Below are positions 8,284 through 14,632 of a DNA stretch of 64,000 nucleotides, piece by piece. The notes under the pieces are model-generated. The model made no database searches, was not told the origin of the DNA, and saw only the letters and a list, made by a program, of their open reading frames with translations. Both the position numbers and the translations under genes were made by a program. Numbering within the stretch: position 1 is the stretch's first letter; every line of letters starts with the position of its first letter. This stretch comes from Hydractinia symbiolongicarpus (Eukaryota; Cnidaria; Hydrozoa; Anthoathecata; Hydractiniidae), in contig NC_079877.1 of the NCBI RefSeq assembly GCF_029227915.1, positions 2,418,001 through 2,482,000 on the forward strand, in the 5' to 3' direction.

Positions 8284-8653
8284 AAAGGTTGAATCTGGTA
8301 AGAGGTTGGCGGAATACAACCGTAAAAAGAGGGAGGAATATAAAAAATGGCTCATGGCACAGAATCAAGCACAGCCTACGCCTCAAGCACAAACACAGCC
8401 GACGCCTCAAGCACAAACACAGCCCGAAGATTCAAATGATATTGTAATAGATGTGGATTCTATGACCGAAGGCCCTAAACCAGATGGAGGGCCCATGAAC
8501 TACACCATAATGGGGGGAGGAGTGATAGTACTAGTCTTAATTGGTGCTTATTTCGTGTATAAAAATAAGGACAAAAATATTAGGGTGAAGGGTACCCCAC
8601 CACCCTCCGATCCTAAAAAAACCGTGAGAATAAGTAAACTTGAAATGGAATAA
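8237..8653 (+). CDS. Single-pass membrane protein with basic N-terminus (138 aa)
   Basis: The N-terminal 45 residues are basic and helical (KNPKKVESGKRLAEYNRKKREEYKK is the core, residues about 13-37). A Gln/Pro/Ala spacer follows (about 45-63), encoded by two copies of a 24-bp repeat (8375-8398, 8399-8422). There is an acidic stretch, one membrane segment at about residues 92-108 (IMGGGVIVLVLIGAYFVY), and a short basic tail. The basic segment is familiar from small Maverick proteins and could bind nucleic acid; that is inference. The gene overlaps the end of the preceding interrupted gene by 47 bases, a compact viral arrangement. An 18-bp palindrome follows the stop. Confidence 0.8.
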   Translation: MSEEQTPIQVTTKNPKKVESGKRLAEYNRKKREEYKKWLMAQNQAQPTPQAQTQPTPQAQTQPEDSNDIVIDVDSMTEGPKPDGGPMNYTIMGGGVIVLVLIGAYFVYKNKDKNIRVKGTPPPSDPKKTVRISKLEME

Positions 8654-8657
8654 AGGG

Positions 8658-8675
8658 ATAATATCGCGATATTAT
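8658..8675. terminator. Perfect 18-bp palindrome behind the 138-aa gene
   Basis: ATAATATCGCGATATTAT begins 4 bases after the stop codon and 19 bases before the next ATG. It lacks the GTTAC stem of the other hairpins and could equally be an operator-like site for the next promoter; its place matches the 3' palindromes behind other genes. Confidence 0.4.
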
Positions 8676-8685
8676 AATCTCGAAG

Positions 8686-8694
8686 TATATAAAC
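8686..8694 (+). promoter_or_regulatory. TATATAAAC box abutting the ATG of the 75-aa gene
   Basis: The nine bases TATATAAAC lie directly before ATG. The identical nine bases precede the ATG at 9096, and related forms precede other genes here, suggesting a shared late-type promoter with almost no 5' leader. Confidence 0.5.
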
Positions 8695-8922
8695 ATGGAT
8701 AAGAAAAGTATAGTCAACGATATTTATAAGGCATCGGTCGTATGCGTTTTCGCTGTAGGCTATTCAATGCTCGGGAAAAAGGTATTAAAAATGACACCAC
8801 CCTCAATTCAGAAGTTTGACCTGGAAGATACCGGAAAGCTTGTAGCCATAGTCGCCGCAAGTGAAATGTCAAGAGAATATCTGGTTAAGCAAAAAATTAT
8901 ACCTGAAACTATAAATATATAA
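8695..8922 (+). CDS. Small conserved Maverick membrane protein (75 aa)
   Basis: A first hydrophobic stretch (ASVVCVFAVGYSMLG, residues about 13-27) is followed by a basic turn (KKVLKMTPPS) and a second, amphipathic part (LEDTGKLVAIVAASEMS, about 43-59). It resembles short uncharacterised proteins found in the same position in other metazoan Mavericks. It is probably membrane-associated; no function is known to me. The stop TAA overlaps the ATG of the next small gene (TAATG), so the two are probably translated from one message. Confidence 0.75.
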   Translation: MDKKSIVNDIYKASVVCVFAVGYSMLGKKVLKMTPPSIQKFDLEDTGKLVAIVAASEMSREYLVKQKIIPETINI

Positions 8923-9065
8923 TGTTGCGAATACTGGAATGGTTGGTCTGGGTTTTATGCCAGCGCAAGAAAGTTGAGAGGATTTTACCCAAGGTGGAAT
9001 ACATCGATACCGAGGTCATAGACGACTCTGATGTCATAGCCTCCGAGGCTATCGCATTAAAATAA
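8922..9065 (+). CDS. Very short protein, possibly membrane-anchored (47 aa)
   Basis: The frame opens at an ATG that shares its A with the preceding stop (TAATG) and closes with TAA at 9063-9065. The product has a hydrophobic, Trp-rich N-terminus (ILEWLVWVLC, residues 4-13), then a basic patch (QRKKVER), then an acidic tail (YIDTEVIDDSDVIASE). This ordered layout, the coupled start and the tight fit between two other genes support a real gene in spite of its size. I know no function for it. Confidence 0.6.
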   Translation: MLRILEWLVWVLCQRKKVERILPKVEYIDTEVIDDSDVIASEAIALK

Positions 9066-9086
9066 CGCCACCATATTATATCGGAT

Positions 9087-9095
9087 TATATAAAC
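9087..9095 (+). promoter_or_regulatory. TATATAAAC box abutting the ATG of the 136-aa gene
   Basis: Same nine bases and same placement as at 8686-8694, directly before the start codon. Confidence 0.5.
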
Positions 9096-9506
9096 ATGGC
9101 TTCAATTGCAATGATGTTGGGAGGTGCCTTCGCGAACGCTTTGGCCTTCACCGGATCAAGCTACCTCTTTTCAAGTTTATCAAAGGATAGGATAGATAAG
9201 GAACGGAAGCGGCATGATCTAGCCATAGAACAACTGCAGAAGGCTCAGGTTATATGGCAACGTAAAAGACAAGAGAGGGTGGACTTTATCAATAAGCAGC
9301 TCAGACTTGAGAAGAAGGCCGAGGGGAAATTCACAGAGCTGGATGATGCGATGCGTGAATATAAAAAAGTGTTTGGAGGATCAACCCTCACGGATATTCC
9401 GCGCGAACCCGTATTGAGCGACTTTTATACACCCAGCAATGGCCAGCATGAACGGGAATTGGCATTTATCGCGCTAAGCATGATCGGCGTCGGAGGCGCC
9501 GTGTGA
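9096..9506 (+). CDS. Conserved Maverick protein, coiled coil with hydrophobic ends (136 aa)
   Basis: The N-terminus is hydrophobic and Gly/Ala-rich (SIAMMLGGAFANALAFTGS, residues 3-21). Residues about 28-80 form a highly charged helix (KERKRHDLAIEQLQKAQ and on), a likely coiled coil. A Pro-containing segment with LSDFYTPS (about 108-115) is followed by a short hydrophobic C-terminus (LAFIALSMIGVGG). Proteins of this build recur in metazoan Mavericks and probably belong to the virion or its membrane interactions, but the role is unknown. The gene ends 70 bp from the convergent 425-aa gene; a shared hairpin lies between. Confidence 0.8.
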   Translation: MASIAMMLGGAFANALAFTGSSYLFSSLSKDRIDKERKRHDLAIEQLQKAQVIWQRKRQERVDFINKQLRLEKKAEGKFTELDDAMREYKKVFGGSTLTDIPREPVLSDFYTPSNGQHERELAFIALSMIGVGGAV

Positions 9507-9539
9507 TATTTCGAAAAATAGTACGCGTGGTACTACTAC

Positions 9540-9564
9540 TATGTTACATGATACATGTAACATA
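9540..9564. terminator. Shared 3' hairpin between convergent genes
   Basis: TATGTTACATG (9540-9550) pairs perfectly with CATGTAACATA (9554-9564) around ATA, an 11-bp stem. It lies 33 bases behind the plus-strand stop at 9506 and 12 bases behind the minus-strand stop at 9577, so one structure could end both transcripts. Confidence 0.65.
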
Positions 9565-9576
9565 TATTCAGTATGG

Positions 9577-10854
9577 CTAACGCTTTGTAACCATGTAGGT
9601 GTATATCAGACCTCCGATTCCAACTATCAAAGCCCAAAGGTTTTGACTCAACCAACCACTGGCTTCTTTTGCTCTATTTAGGATCCATGATACGATGGAT
9701 CCAATTATACCAGGTAGTGATGCGGCTGCGGCACCGGCCAATCTACCCAGGAGAGATCCTAGCGCACTCAGCTTGTTCTTTATCCATTCCCTCGCACCAC
9801 CTTCGGTTTTTTCATGATTTTTTGTATTACCGGTGGATGACCCCCCACCTCCCGGTGTCAAAGCTTCTACTAGAAGGCCAATAACCATCCCGAATGCCGT
9901 TAGTACACTGACAACGGTGATACCCTGCTCACGGAATAGCGTTCGTATCTTTTCACCCAATGTAGTTTCTTTGTCAAGTACTTTGGTAATCGTCTCCCTG
10001 ATGCTTTTTATTTGACTGTTAAGTTTACCTTTGAGAATATCGATAATCTCTTGCCGGCCTTTCAACTCATTTTGCAAACCTTTCAACCTTTCTTTCGCTT
10101 CATTTTGTTGTTCCTCGGTCATATTTGGTGTGTTTTCCATCTCTTCCAACTTGCTTTTTTCTCTGTCAATATGCTGTTCGAGCTGAACCTTTTTTGCAAC
10201 TTCATCCTGAAGACTTCCTCTTATGTTTCTCAATGATCTATCCAATCCTAGCAATTCACGCATAGGATATTCAAATAGATCACCGGTCTGGGTTGCTTCA
10301 TGGTCTACAGATTGTTTGACCAATGAAATTAAATCTTCCGTACTGTTTACTACATCCCCGGATATAGCTTCTAATTCTACATCACTTGCTGTTGTTATTT
10401 TAGATGACGAGGGTAATTCTTCTTGTATTTTGTTTAGCTTAGCAGCTTGTCGGGCTGTAATCTTACCTTTTGGTATGTCAAAGCCTAAATTACGCAGCCT
10501 TCTCTTGCCTAATATATCTGATATAGTACCGGTGGCCCTTAGTCTTCCATTGTTTGTCAAAGGTTCGTTTTTATCTCTGTAGTATAATTCACCATCCTTA
10601 ATTTCAAAAAGGTCTGTATGTAGCACCTCAGGTTTTGACAGGGATCCTTCAGATAATCTATCATACAACACATCAACAATTTCCCGCAAAACTCTGGTAC
10701 GTTGAGTGGAGCCTCCTCCGAATGATGTCTCCTTTTCATCAGGTGTGTGTATCTGCACACGCGTGCGCTCCCTCGGTACCAGAGGTGTGGAGTCATCGGT
10801 ACCCTCGTCGGGTTGACCATGGTCACCAAACGGATCAATATCAATGTCCGCCAT
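9577..10854 (-). CDS. Coiled-coil protein with three hydrophobic segments (425 aa)
   Basis: The N-terminal 45 residues are acidic and disordered. A globular part follows (about 50-140). A long coiled coil spans about residues 205-300 (KKVQLEQHIDREKSKLEEME, ERLKGLQNELKGRQEIIDIL). The C-terminal third has three hydrophobic segments: about 309-334 (ITVVSVLTAFGMVIGLLVEAL), an Ala/Gly-rich one at about 371-396 (LGRLAGAAAASLPGIIGSIV) and a last one at about 406-421 (LWALIVGIGGLIYTYMV), with a Gly/Ser-rich linker after the first. The layout recalls membrane-active virion proteins, and similar proteins occur in cnidarian and mollusc Mavericks, but no enzymatic motif is seen. It is convergent with the 136-aa gene and divergent from the start-lost 161-codon gene. 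Confidence 0.8.
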   Translation of the reverse strand: MADIDIDPFGDHGQPDEGTDDSTPLVPRERTRVQIHTPDEKETSFGGGSTQRTRVLREIVDVLYDRLSEGSLSKPEVLHTDLFEIKDGELYYRDKNEPLTNNGRLRATGTISDILGKRRLRNLGFDIPKGKITARQAAKLNKIQEELPSSSKITTASDVELEAISGDVVNSTEDLISLVKQSVDHEATQTGDLFEYPMRELLGLDRSLRNIRGSLQDEVAKKVQLEQHIDREKSKLEEMENTPNMTEEQQNEAKERLKGLQNELKGRQEIIDILKGKLNSQIKSIRETITKVLDKETTLGEKIRTLFREQGITVVSVLTAFGMVIGLLVEALTPGGGGSSTGNTKNHEKTEGGAREWIKNKLSALGSLLGRLAGAAAASLPGIIGSIVSWILNRAKEASGWLSQNLWALIVGIGGLIYTYMVTKR

Positions 10855-10898
10855 TATTTTATTTATTTAGAGGATAGTTTTTTCCTAATATAATAGAA
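10855..10898. promoter_or_regulatory. Divergent promoter region
   Basis: These 44 bp separate the ATG of the 425-aa gene from the mutated start of the next gene. The minus side reads CTCTAAATAAATAAAAT before ATG; the plus side has CCTAATATAATAGAA. Both are AT-rich TATA-like runs close to the start, as elsewhere in the element. Confidence 0.4.
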
Positions 10899-11384
10899 AT
10901 AGCAGAGAGTTCTAGTACCAGAGAAGAAGTGTTTAAAACGGATATATCCAATTCCCAACTTGAGGAGCTGGTGAAATTACGAGGTAAGTTCCAAGACAGG
11001 ACACACGAACACGGAGGATCTCTGATCATATGGTCGATTCTGGAGAGATTATCCGGAACCGCAGCAATTACCGGCTCGATAGCGACCGCAGTGACCATTA
11101 TTAGAAATTTGGGCGGTACCCATGGAAATTACATGCGGAATTCGGGTATGTGTCTATTGGGCTCGGCTTCCTATGCGGTTACCACCCAATATGTTAGGAC
11201 ATATCGGGAGAAACTTATCAAATTAAGAGCCGCATATCGCGTTGTACAAAATGCCATCGATGTTTTCGATAAAACGCTACTCTGGCACACTCGGATCTGT
11301 AGAGCCGATTTTGAGAATTTGTGTGATACGTATCATAGAACTCTCAAGGATCTGGATAAACTGGATATAGGTTATTTAGAGTAA
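10899..11384 (+). pseudogene. Paralogue of the 195-aa membrane protein, start codon lost (ATG to ATA)
   Basis: The open frame from 10899 begins ATAGCAGAG, where the neighbouring paralogue at 11412 begins ATGGCAGAG. The two proteins then align: NSQLEELVKLRGKF here against NSQLGELRKLRDKF there, a hydrophobic double segment in the middle (about residues 45-95 here), and a C-terminal helix beginning RTYREKLIKLR / KRYRSKLDKVM. No in-frame ATG occurs before the membrane region (the first is near 11132), so normal initiation is not possible unless a non-AUG start is used. The reading frame is otherwise undamaged, so the loss looks recent. The two genes form a tandem duplication. Confidence 0.65.
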
Positions 11385-11411
11385 AGTTTTTTTCTTTGTA
11401 GTAACCACACA

Positions 11412-11999
11412 ATGGCAGAGATTTATCCGAAGCTACCCACGGCTCCCGAGTATTCGAGCGAGCAGGACAAGTTTAATACTAATACTGTGAACTCTCAACT
11501 TGGGGAGCTTAGAAAATTACGCGATAAGTTCAATACAAAATATGATAAATATAACAAGACGCTACACAGACTGGTGTTTTTAAATGCCAGCGCCACGGCC
11601 CTAACCGTCGCTTCGGGCATAGGTTCTGTGGCAACCGGTGCTACGCTCATCGGAATCCCCGCTTCCGTCGGATTGGGAGCCGTAGCACTGTCGGGAACCA
11701 TTTTCACGGGTTCCGTCATGGCTCTGATTAAAAGATATCGGAGCAAACTTGACAAGGTCATGAAATTATATGATGTTGCGACGTCCGCCATCGCCGTGTT
11801 TGAAAACTCCGTCTCGCGGGCTCTGAATAATGACGACATTAGTCACATTGAATTTCAAACCCTGAGCGGTATATACTACGAAGCTCTGGACAAGATGACG
11901 AAAACCGACAGAAAGATGGAGAGCGAAACTCGCAACCAGTTTGAAAAAAGTATAATGGACGAGGTTCAAAGCCTCAGAAGGACCGTAAATCAAGGTTAG
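11412..11999 (+). CDS. Conserved Maverick protein with Gly/Ala-rich membrane hairpin (195 aa)
   Basis: An N-terminal charged helix (about residues 28-52) leads into two hydrophobic, Gly/Ala/Ser-rich segments (about 57-80, NASATALTVASGIGSVATG, and about 83-105, IGIPASVGLGAVALSG), then a basic stretch (KRYRSKLDK) and a long C-terminal helical part (VATSAIAVFENSVSRALN, MESETRNQFEKS). Such proteins are frequent in metazoan Mavericks; their function is not known to me. The paired small-residue helices suggest insertion into a membrane as a hairpin. The gene follows a start-lost copy of itself. The ATG is preceded by GTAACCACACA. Confidence 0.8.
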   Translation: MAEIYPKLPTAPEYSSEQDKFNTNTVNSQLGELRKLRDKFNTKYDKYNKTLHRLVFLNASATALTVASGIGSVATGATLIGIPASVGLGAVALSGTIFTGSVMALIKRYRSKLDKVMKLYDVATSAIAVFENSVSRALNNDDISHIEFQTLSGIYYEALDKMTKTDRKMESETRNQFEKSIMDEVQSLRRTVNQG

Positions 12000-12142
12000 T
12001 GATGTGCGCATGTACGCCGCTCGCATATTTCGTGTGCTATTTGAAAAATTAATATGTAAGGCGGTTTGTGACATTATGTGGCGCGATCGTCCCGAGCCAT
12101 AGCGGCCCTATCTGCCGACCGCCCTGTGCGATCCCCGGCATC
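12000..12142. other. Intergenic stretch with a copy of the 111-aa gene's 3' end
   Basis: No gene is visible. TGACATTATGTGGCGC at 12069-12084 is the exact reverse complement of 2253-2268, which encodes the last codons of the 111-aa gene. In both places a CTTTAC hairpin with the same loop bases follows at some distance. This suggests that a 3' module of the left-end gene was copied here in inverted orientation. Confidence 0.5.
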
Positions 12143-12167
12143 ATCTTTACCAGAAACAGGTAAAGAT
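12143..12167. terminator. 3' hairpin behind the integrase gene
   Basis: ATCTTTACC (12143-12151) pairs with GGTAAAGAT (12159-12167) around the loop AGAAACA. It lies 24 bases behind the minus-strand integrase stop and repeats the hairpin at 2206-2230. Confidence 0.55.
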
Positions 12168-12191
12168 ACTTTTTATGTATCGCCCCCCTTT

Positions 12192-13175
12192 TCACCAACC
12201 ATGCACATAATCAGGAGGTAAATCTGTATCTTCAGGTATTAACATCAATTCCTCTTTTACAAAAGCCCGTCCGGGTCCGTCTTGAACATAGTACATTACA
12301 CGGTTACCAGGTTGCGCTATTACCTCACGCAATCTATATGTGTTTTTCGACCATATTCTATCGGTTGCCCGTCTCCGCCCATCATCATGCTCTTCACCGG
12401 GTTGTAGTAGATATCTATACAGGCCATCTTTAGGTAATTCTACTTCAGGTTGATAATTCTCTCGTTTAGCAAGAGGCACCTCTTTCATTATAATAGCATC
12501 TTTTGGTTTCATACCAATCATCTGCGTCTTTGTATCGTTTAGCCTATCAATCAGTTTATACAGATGCTTAACCCATGTAGATGATACCTTTTCCGAATCA
12601 TTCAGTTCTTGAGCATCTTGTATTTTGAATAAATTTTCGGCAAGTATCTTGTTCAACGCCTCAACAAAAGCTGTGTGCGTATGCTTATATTTTGTAGTCG
12701 CCCTTTTAATTTCAACCTTATGCTTCTCCAACAGCTTTGTCACATCTGCTTTGAATTCTGAACCGTTATCACATTGGAAAGTTTTTGGATAAGTTAATGG
12801 TCCGGCCTTGTAGATGTCTTCAATCATAGCGGCAACCTCTTTGGCTTTCTTAGTCCTCAAAGGTCGGGCTACTTTGTATCTGGAAGCAGCATCGATTCCC
12901 GACAAAATGTACTTATATTTATTACCATACAGTATGTCACCGGGCATGTACAATAAATCGAATTGATGTAAATCATTAGGGGTGGTAACTTCATAATGTG
13001 GTCTTTCAACATGTTTTGGAGCAGGTAAATGTACTTGCCAAAATGCTTGTTTTGATAGCCACTTCTTAATCTCCTTTGGCTTGAAACCGAATCCTCTTAA
13101 ATTCTGAACAGCCTTTTGTCCTTTCCATAAATTTTGAGGTTGATAGTAAGTCTCTTGAAGTTTAGAGTTTGACAT
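12192..13175 (-). CDS. INT: Retroviral-type (rve) DDE integrase (327 aa)
   Basis: The catalytic triad is visible as D73 (HQFDLLYMP), D136 (FQCDNGSEF) and E172 (HTAFVEALN), with 35 residues between the second Asp and the Glu: the D,D35E arrangement of retroviral and Polinton integrases. These cut and join the element ends to target DNA, giving the 6-bp duplication seen here. The N-terminal 60 residues are basic, with no clear HHCC zinc finger. The C-terminal part (about 270-315: TDRIWSKNTYRLREV, YYVQDGPGRAFVKEELM) looks like the small chromo/SH3-like barrel usual at this place. The frame is intact. The ATG is preceded on its strand by CATAAATAAAAC. Confidence 0.93.
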   Translation of the reverse strand: MSNSKLQETYYQPQNLWKGQKAVQNLRGFGFKPKEIKKWLSKQAFWQVHLPAPKHVERPHYEVTTPNDLHQFDLLYMPGDILYGNKYKYILSGIDAASRYKVARPLRTKKAKEVAAMIEDIYKAGPLTYPKTFQCDNGSEFKADVTKLLEKHKVEIKRATTKYKHTHTAFVEALNKILAENLFKIQDAQELNDSEKVSSTWVKHLYKLIDRLNDTKTQMIGMKPKDAIIMKEVPLAKRENYQPEVELPKDGLYRYLLQPGEEHDDGRRRATDRIWSKNTYRLREVIAQPGNRVMYYVQDGPGRAFVKEELMLIPEDTDLPPDYVHGW

Positions 13176-13262
13176 GTTTTATTTATGCACACCTTTATTT
13201 ATCTCTTTTTGTTATGATGTGGTACGATAAAAGTGCTTAAAGTTTTTTATATTTATATTAAT

Positions 13263-13532
13263 ATGTCAGACATGGATACCACACCGGATTATAAATTCAT
13301 GAAACTGAGAGAGTTGCGAGAGGTTGCCAAATCCCGCGGAATTAAGTATATCGTGGGTATGAGAAAGGCTAAATTGATTGAGGTGATTGAGAAGAATGAT
13401 CTCGACCCATCCTACACCATCGATCTGGATACCAAGAAAGAATGGTATGGATACTGTTCAAGGTGGAGGTCGAAAAACAGGGAGGCATATCTAAAAGCTC
13501 AAAAACGTTATAACGACAAAAGATCCAAGTGA
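13263..13532 (+). CDS. Small SAP-domain protein (89 aa)
   Basis: The start is set at the ATG at 13263 (MSDMDTTPDY), which follows a TATATTTATATTAAT stretch; an upstream in-frame GTG at 13233 is discounted. Residues about 12-42 form a SAP motif (MKLRELREVAKSRG, then MRKAKLIEVIE), a helix-extended loop-helix that binds AT-rich DNA. The C-terminal half is basic and aromatic (EWYGYCSRWRSKNREAYLKAQKRYND), likely also DNA-binding. The same SAP module starts the RING gene and the polymerase gene downstream. A GTTACTC hairpin follows the stop by 11 bases. Confidence 0.8.
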   Translation: MSDMDTTPDYKFMKLRELREVAKSRGIKYIVGMRKAKLIEVIEKNDLDPSYTIDLDTKKEWYGYCSRWRSKNREAYLKAQKRYNDKRSK

Positions 13533-13543
13533 TTGGGTATTTT

Positions 13544-13567
13544 TTTGTTACTCAGACGAGTAACAAA
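13544..13567. terminator. 3' hairpin behind the 89-aa SAP gene
   Basis: TTTGTTACTC (13544-13553) pairs with GAGTAACAAA (13558-13567) around AGAC, 11 bases after the stop at 13532. Confidence 0.6.
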
Positions 13568-13734
13568 TTTTGGTGGGTGGGTACCCATGGTGTACCGGTC
13601 ACGACCCTCAAGGTGCTGGTGGGTGGGTACCCATGGTCTATCGATGTATGTGTGTTTTAGCGTGTTTTACTACAATTTTAGCATGGTGGGGCAACCACAA
13701 ACTAGGACACTCATTACACTCCAACACGGCTTAC

Positions 13735-13784
13735 GATTTATAAAACCATCTTAAAGATTACAAAATCGTATATCACAACCAAGC
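13735..13784 (+). promoter_or_regulatory. Promoter of the SAP-RING gene
   Basis: GATTTATAAAA is a clear TATA box, 40-50 bases before the ATG at 13785. It is followed by CTTAAAGATTACAAAATCG and ACCAAGC-ATG. The polymerase gene has the same elements in the same order (from 14582 to the ATG at 14633). Confidence 0.6.
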
Positions 13785-14310
13785 ATGTCTTCAGGAATCG
13801 TTCTCGATTTGATACACAAGAAGAGAATATATTGATGACTTTGATCTTTTCACGGTCCCTGATTTAAGAGCCCGAGCGAGGTACCTTGGCCTACGTGGAT
13901 ACTCGCGGCTCAGAAGGTCTGAGCTTATCGAATTATTGTTATCAACAGTACCCGCAAGATATCCCGATATGACTTTACCGCTCGTCATAGGGATGCTGGA
14001 TCTCGAAGTGACCGAATTTTCTGGACCCGTGATGAGACCAAATGTATCAGTGCCAAGACAGGTACCAGCACCGATTAGACCAGTACCAGCACGGGTTGAG
14101 GTTGATGATGAGGACGACGCAGACGATGACATTGATGAAGATGATAGATGTATCATTTGTCTTTCTAAACGAAAGACCGCCACCATTGTTCATGGTAGAA
14201 CAGGGCATTTTTGCTGCTGTTTATCGTGCGCATATAAATTGGAGAAAAGTGGGGATAAATGCCCTATATGTCGCGCATCAATAGATCTTGTCATTAGACA
14301 ATATATTTGA
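13785..14310 (+). pseudogene. SAP + MDM2-like RING protein gene, frameshifted near its 5' end
   Basis: The ATG at 13785 (in the same ACCAAGC-ATG context as the polymerase) opens 16 codons that end at 13833. The downstream frame, open from 13813, carries in order a SAP motif (LRARARYLGLRGYSRLRRSELIELL), a Pro/Arg/Val linker (VPAPIRPVPAR), an acidic run (EDDADDDIDEDD) and a C-terminal RING: CIIC, then IVHGRTGHF, CLSCA, CPIC, ending VIRQYI right at the C-terminus. The HG.TGH phrase instead of a CGH and the short hydrophobic tail are features of the MDM2/MDMX class of ubiquitin ligases. The two frames overlap only at 13813-13832, so one indel there separates start and SAP. An internal ATG near 13967 would give a SAP-less RING protein. 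A host-derived E3 that alters host ubiquitination is a reasonable inference. Confidence 0.65.
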
Positions 14311-14330
14311 GGGGTCGGATTGTTAGGGCA

Positions 14331-14547
14331 TTTTTTGTTACTCGGACGGGTAACAAAGGTGATTCACGACCCTCGAGGTGCCAATGGGTGGGTACCCATG
14401 GTGTATCGATGTATGTATCACAAAGCGTGTTTTACTACAATTTAGCATGGTGGTTGCCCCACAAACTAGGACACTCACGACCCTCCAACACGGTTTACGA
14501 TTTATAAAAATGGCTTAAAGATTACAAAATCGTATATCATAGCCAAG
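14331..14547 (+). repeat. Duplicated 3'-hairpin + promoter module, copy B
   Basis: It repeats the order of copy A: hairpin, GGGTGGGTACCCATGGT (14386-14402), ATCGATGTATG, CGTGTTTTACTACAATTT, AACTAGGACACTC, GATTTATAAAA (from 14499), CTTAAAGATTACAAAATCG and CCAAG. Where copy A continues with C-ATG, copy B runs into TAACAAATTTT (14548-14558), the same bases that form the right arm and tail of the hairpin in copy A. Confidence 0.8.
14334..14357. terminator. 3' hairpin behind the SAP-RING gene
   Basis: TTTGTTACTC (14334-14343) pairs with GGGTAACAAA (14348-14357) with one G-T pair, loop GGAC, 23 bases after the stop at 14310. Confidence 0.6.
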
Positions 14548-14558
14548 TAACAAATTTT

Positions 14559-14632
14559 ATGAATCTTTTTTTTAGTTTCACGATTATAAAAAACCATCTT
14601 AAAGGTTGATAAATCGTATATCATAACCAAGC
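14559..14632 (+). promoter_or_regulatory. Promoter of the DNA polymerase gene
   Basis: TTTCACGATTATAAAAAACC contains a TATA box about 45 bases before the ATG at 14633, followed by ATCTTAAAGGTTGATAAATCG and ACCAAGC-ATG. It is a third, more diverged copy of the promoter found before the SAP-RING gene. Confidence 0.6.

Larger units (their letters stand above)
13541..13784 (+). repeat. Duplicated 3'-hairpin + promoter module, copy A
   Basis: The order is: hairpin GTTACTC-AGAC-GAGTAAC, two copies of GGTGGGTGGGTACCCATGGT (13572-13591, 13618-13637), ATCGATGTATG, CGTGTTTTACTACAATTT, AACTAGGACACTC, CCAACACGG, GATTTATAAAA (13735-13745), CTTAAAGATTACAAAATCG, then ACCAAGC-ATG. The same order with high identity recurs at 14331-14547. 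Confidence 0.8.

Noticed and set aside
13233-13262. Upstream GTG start for the 89-aa SAP protein
   Set aside because: The added residues come from the AT-rich promoter stretch; the ATG at 13263 is the natural start.
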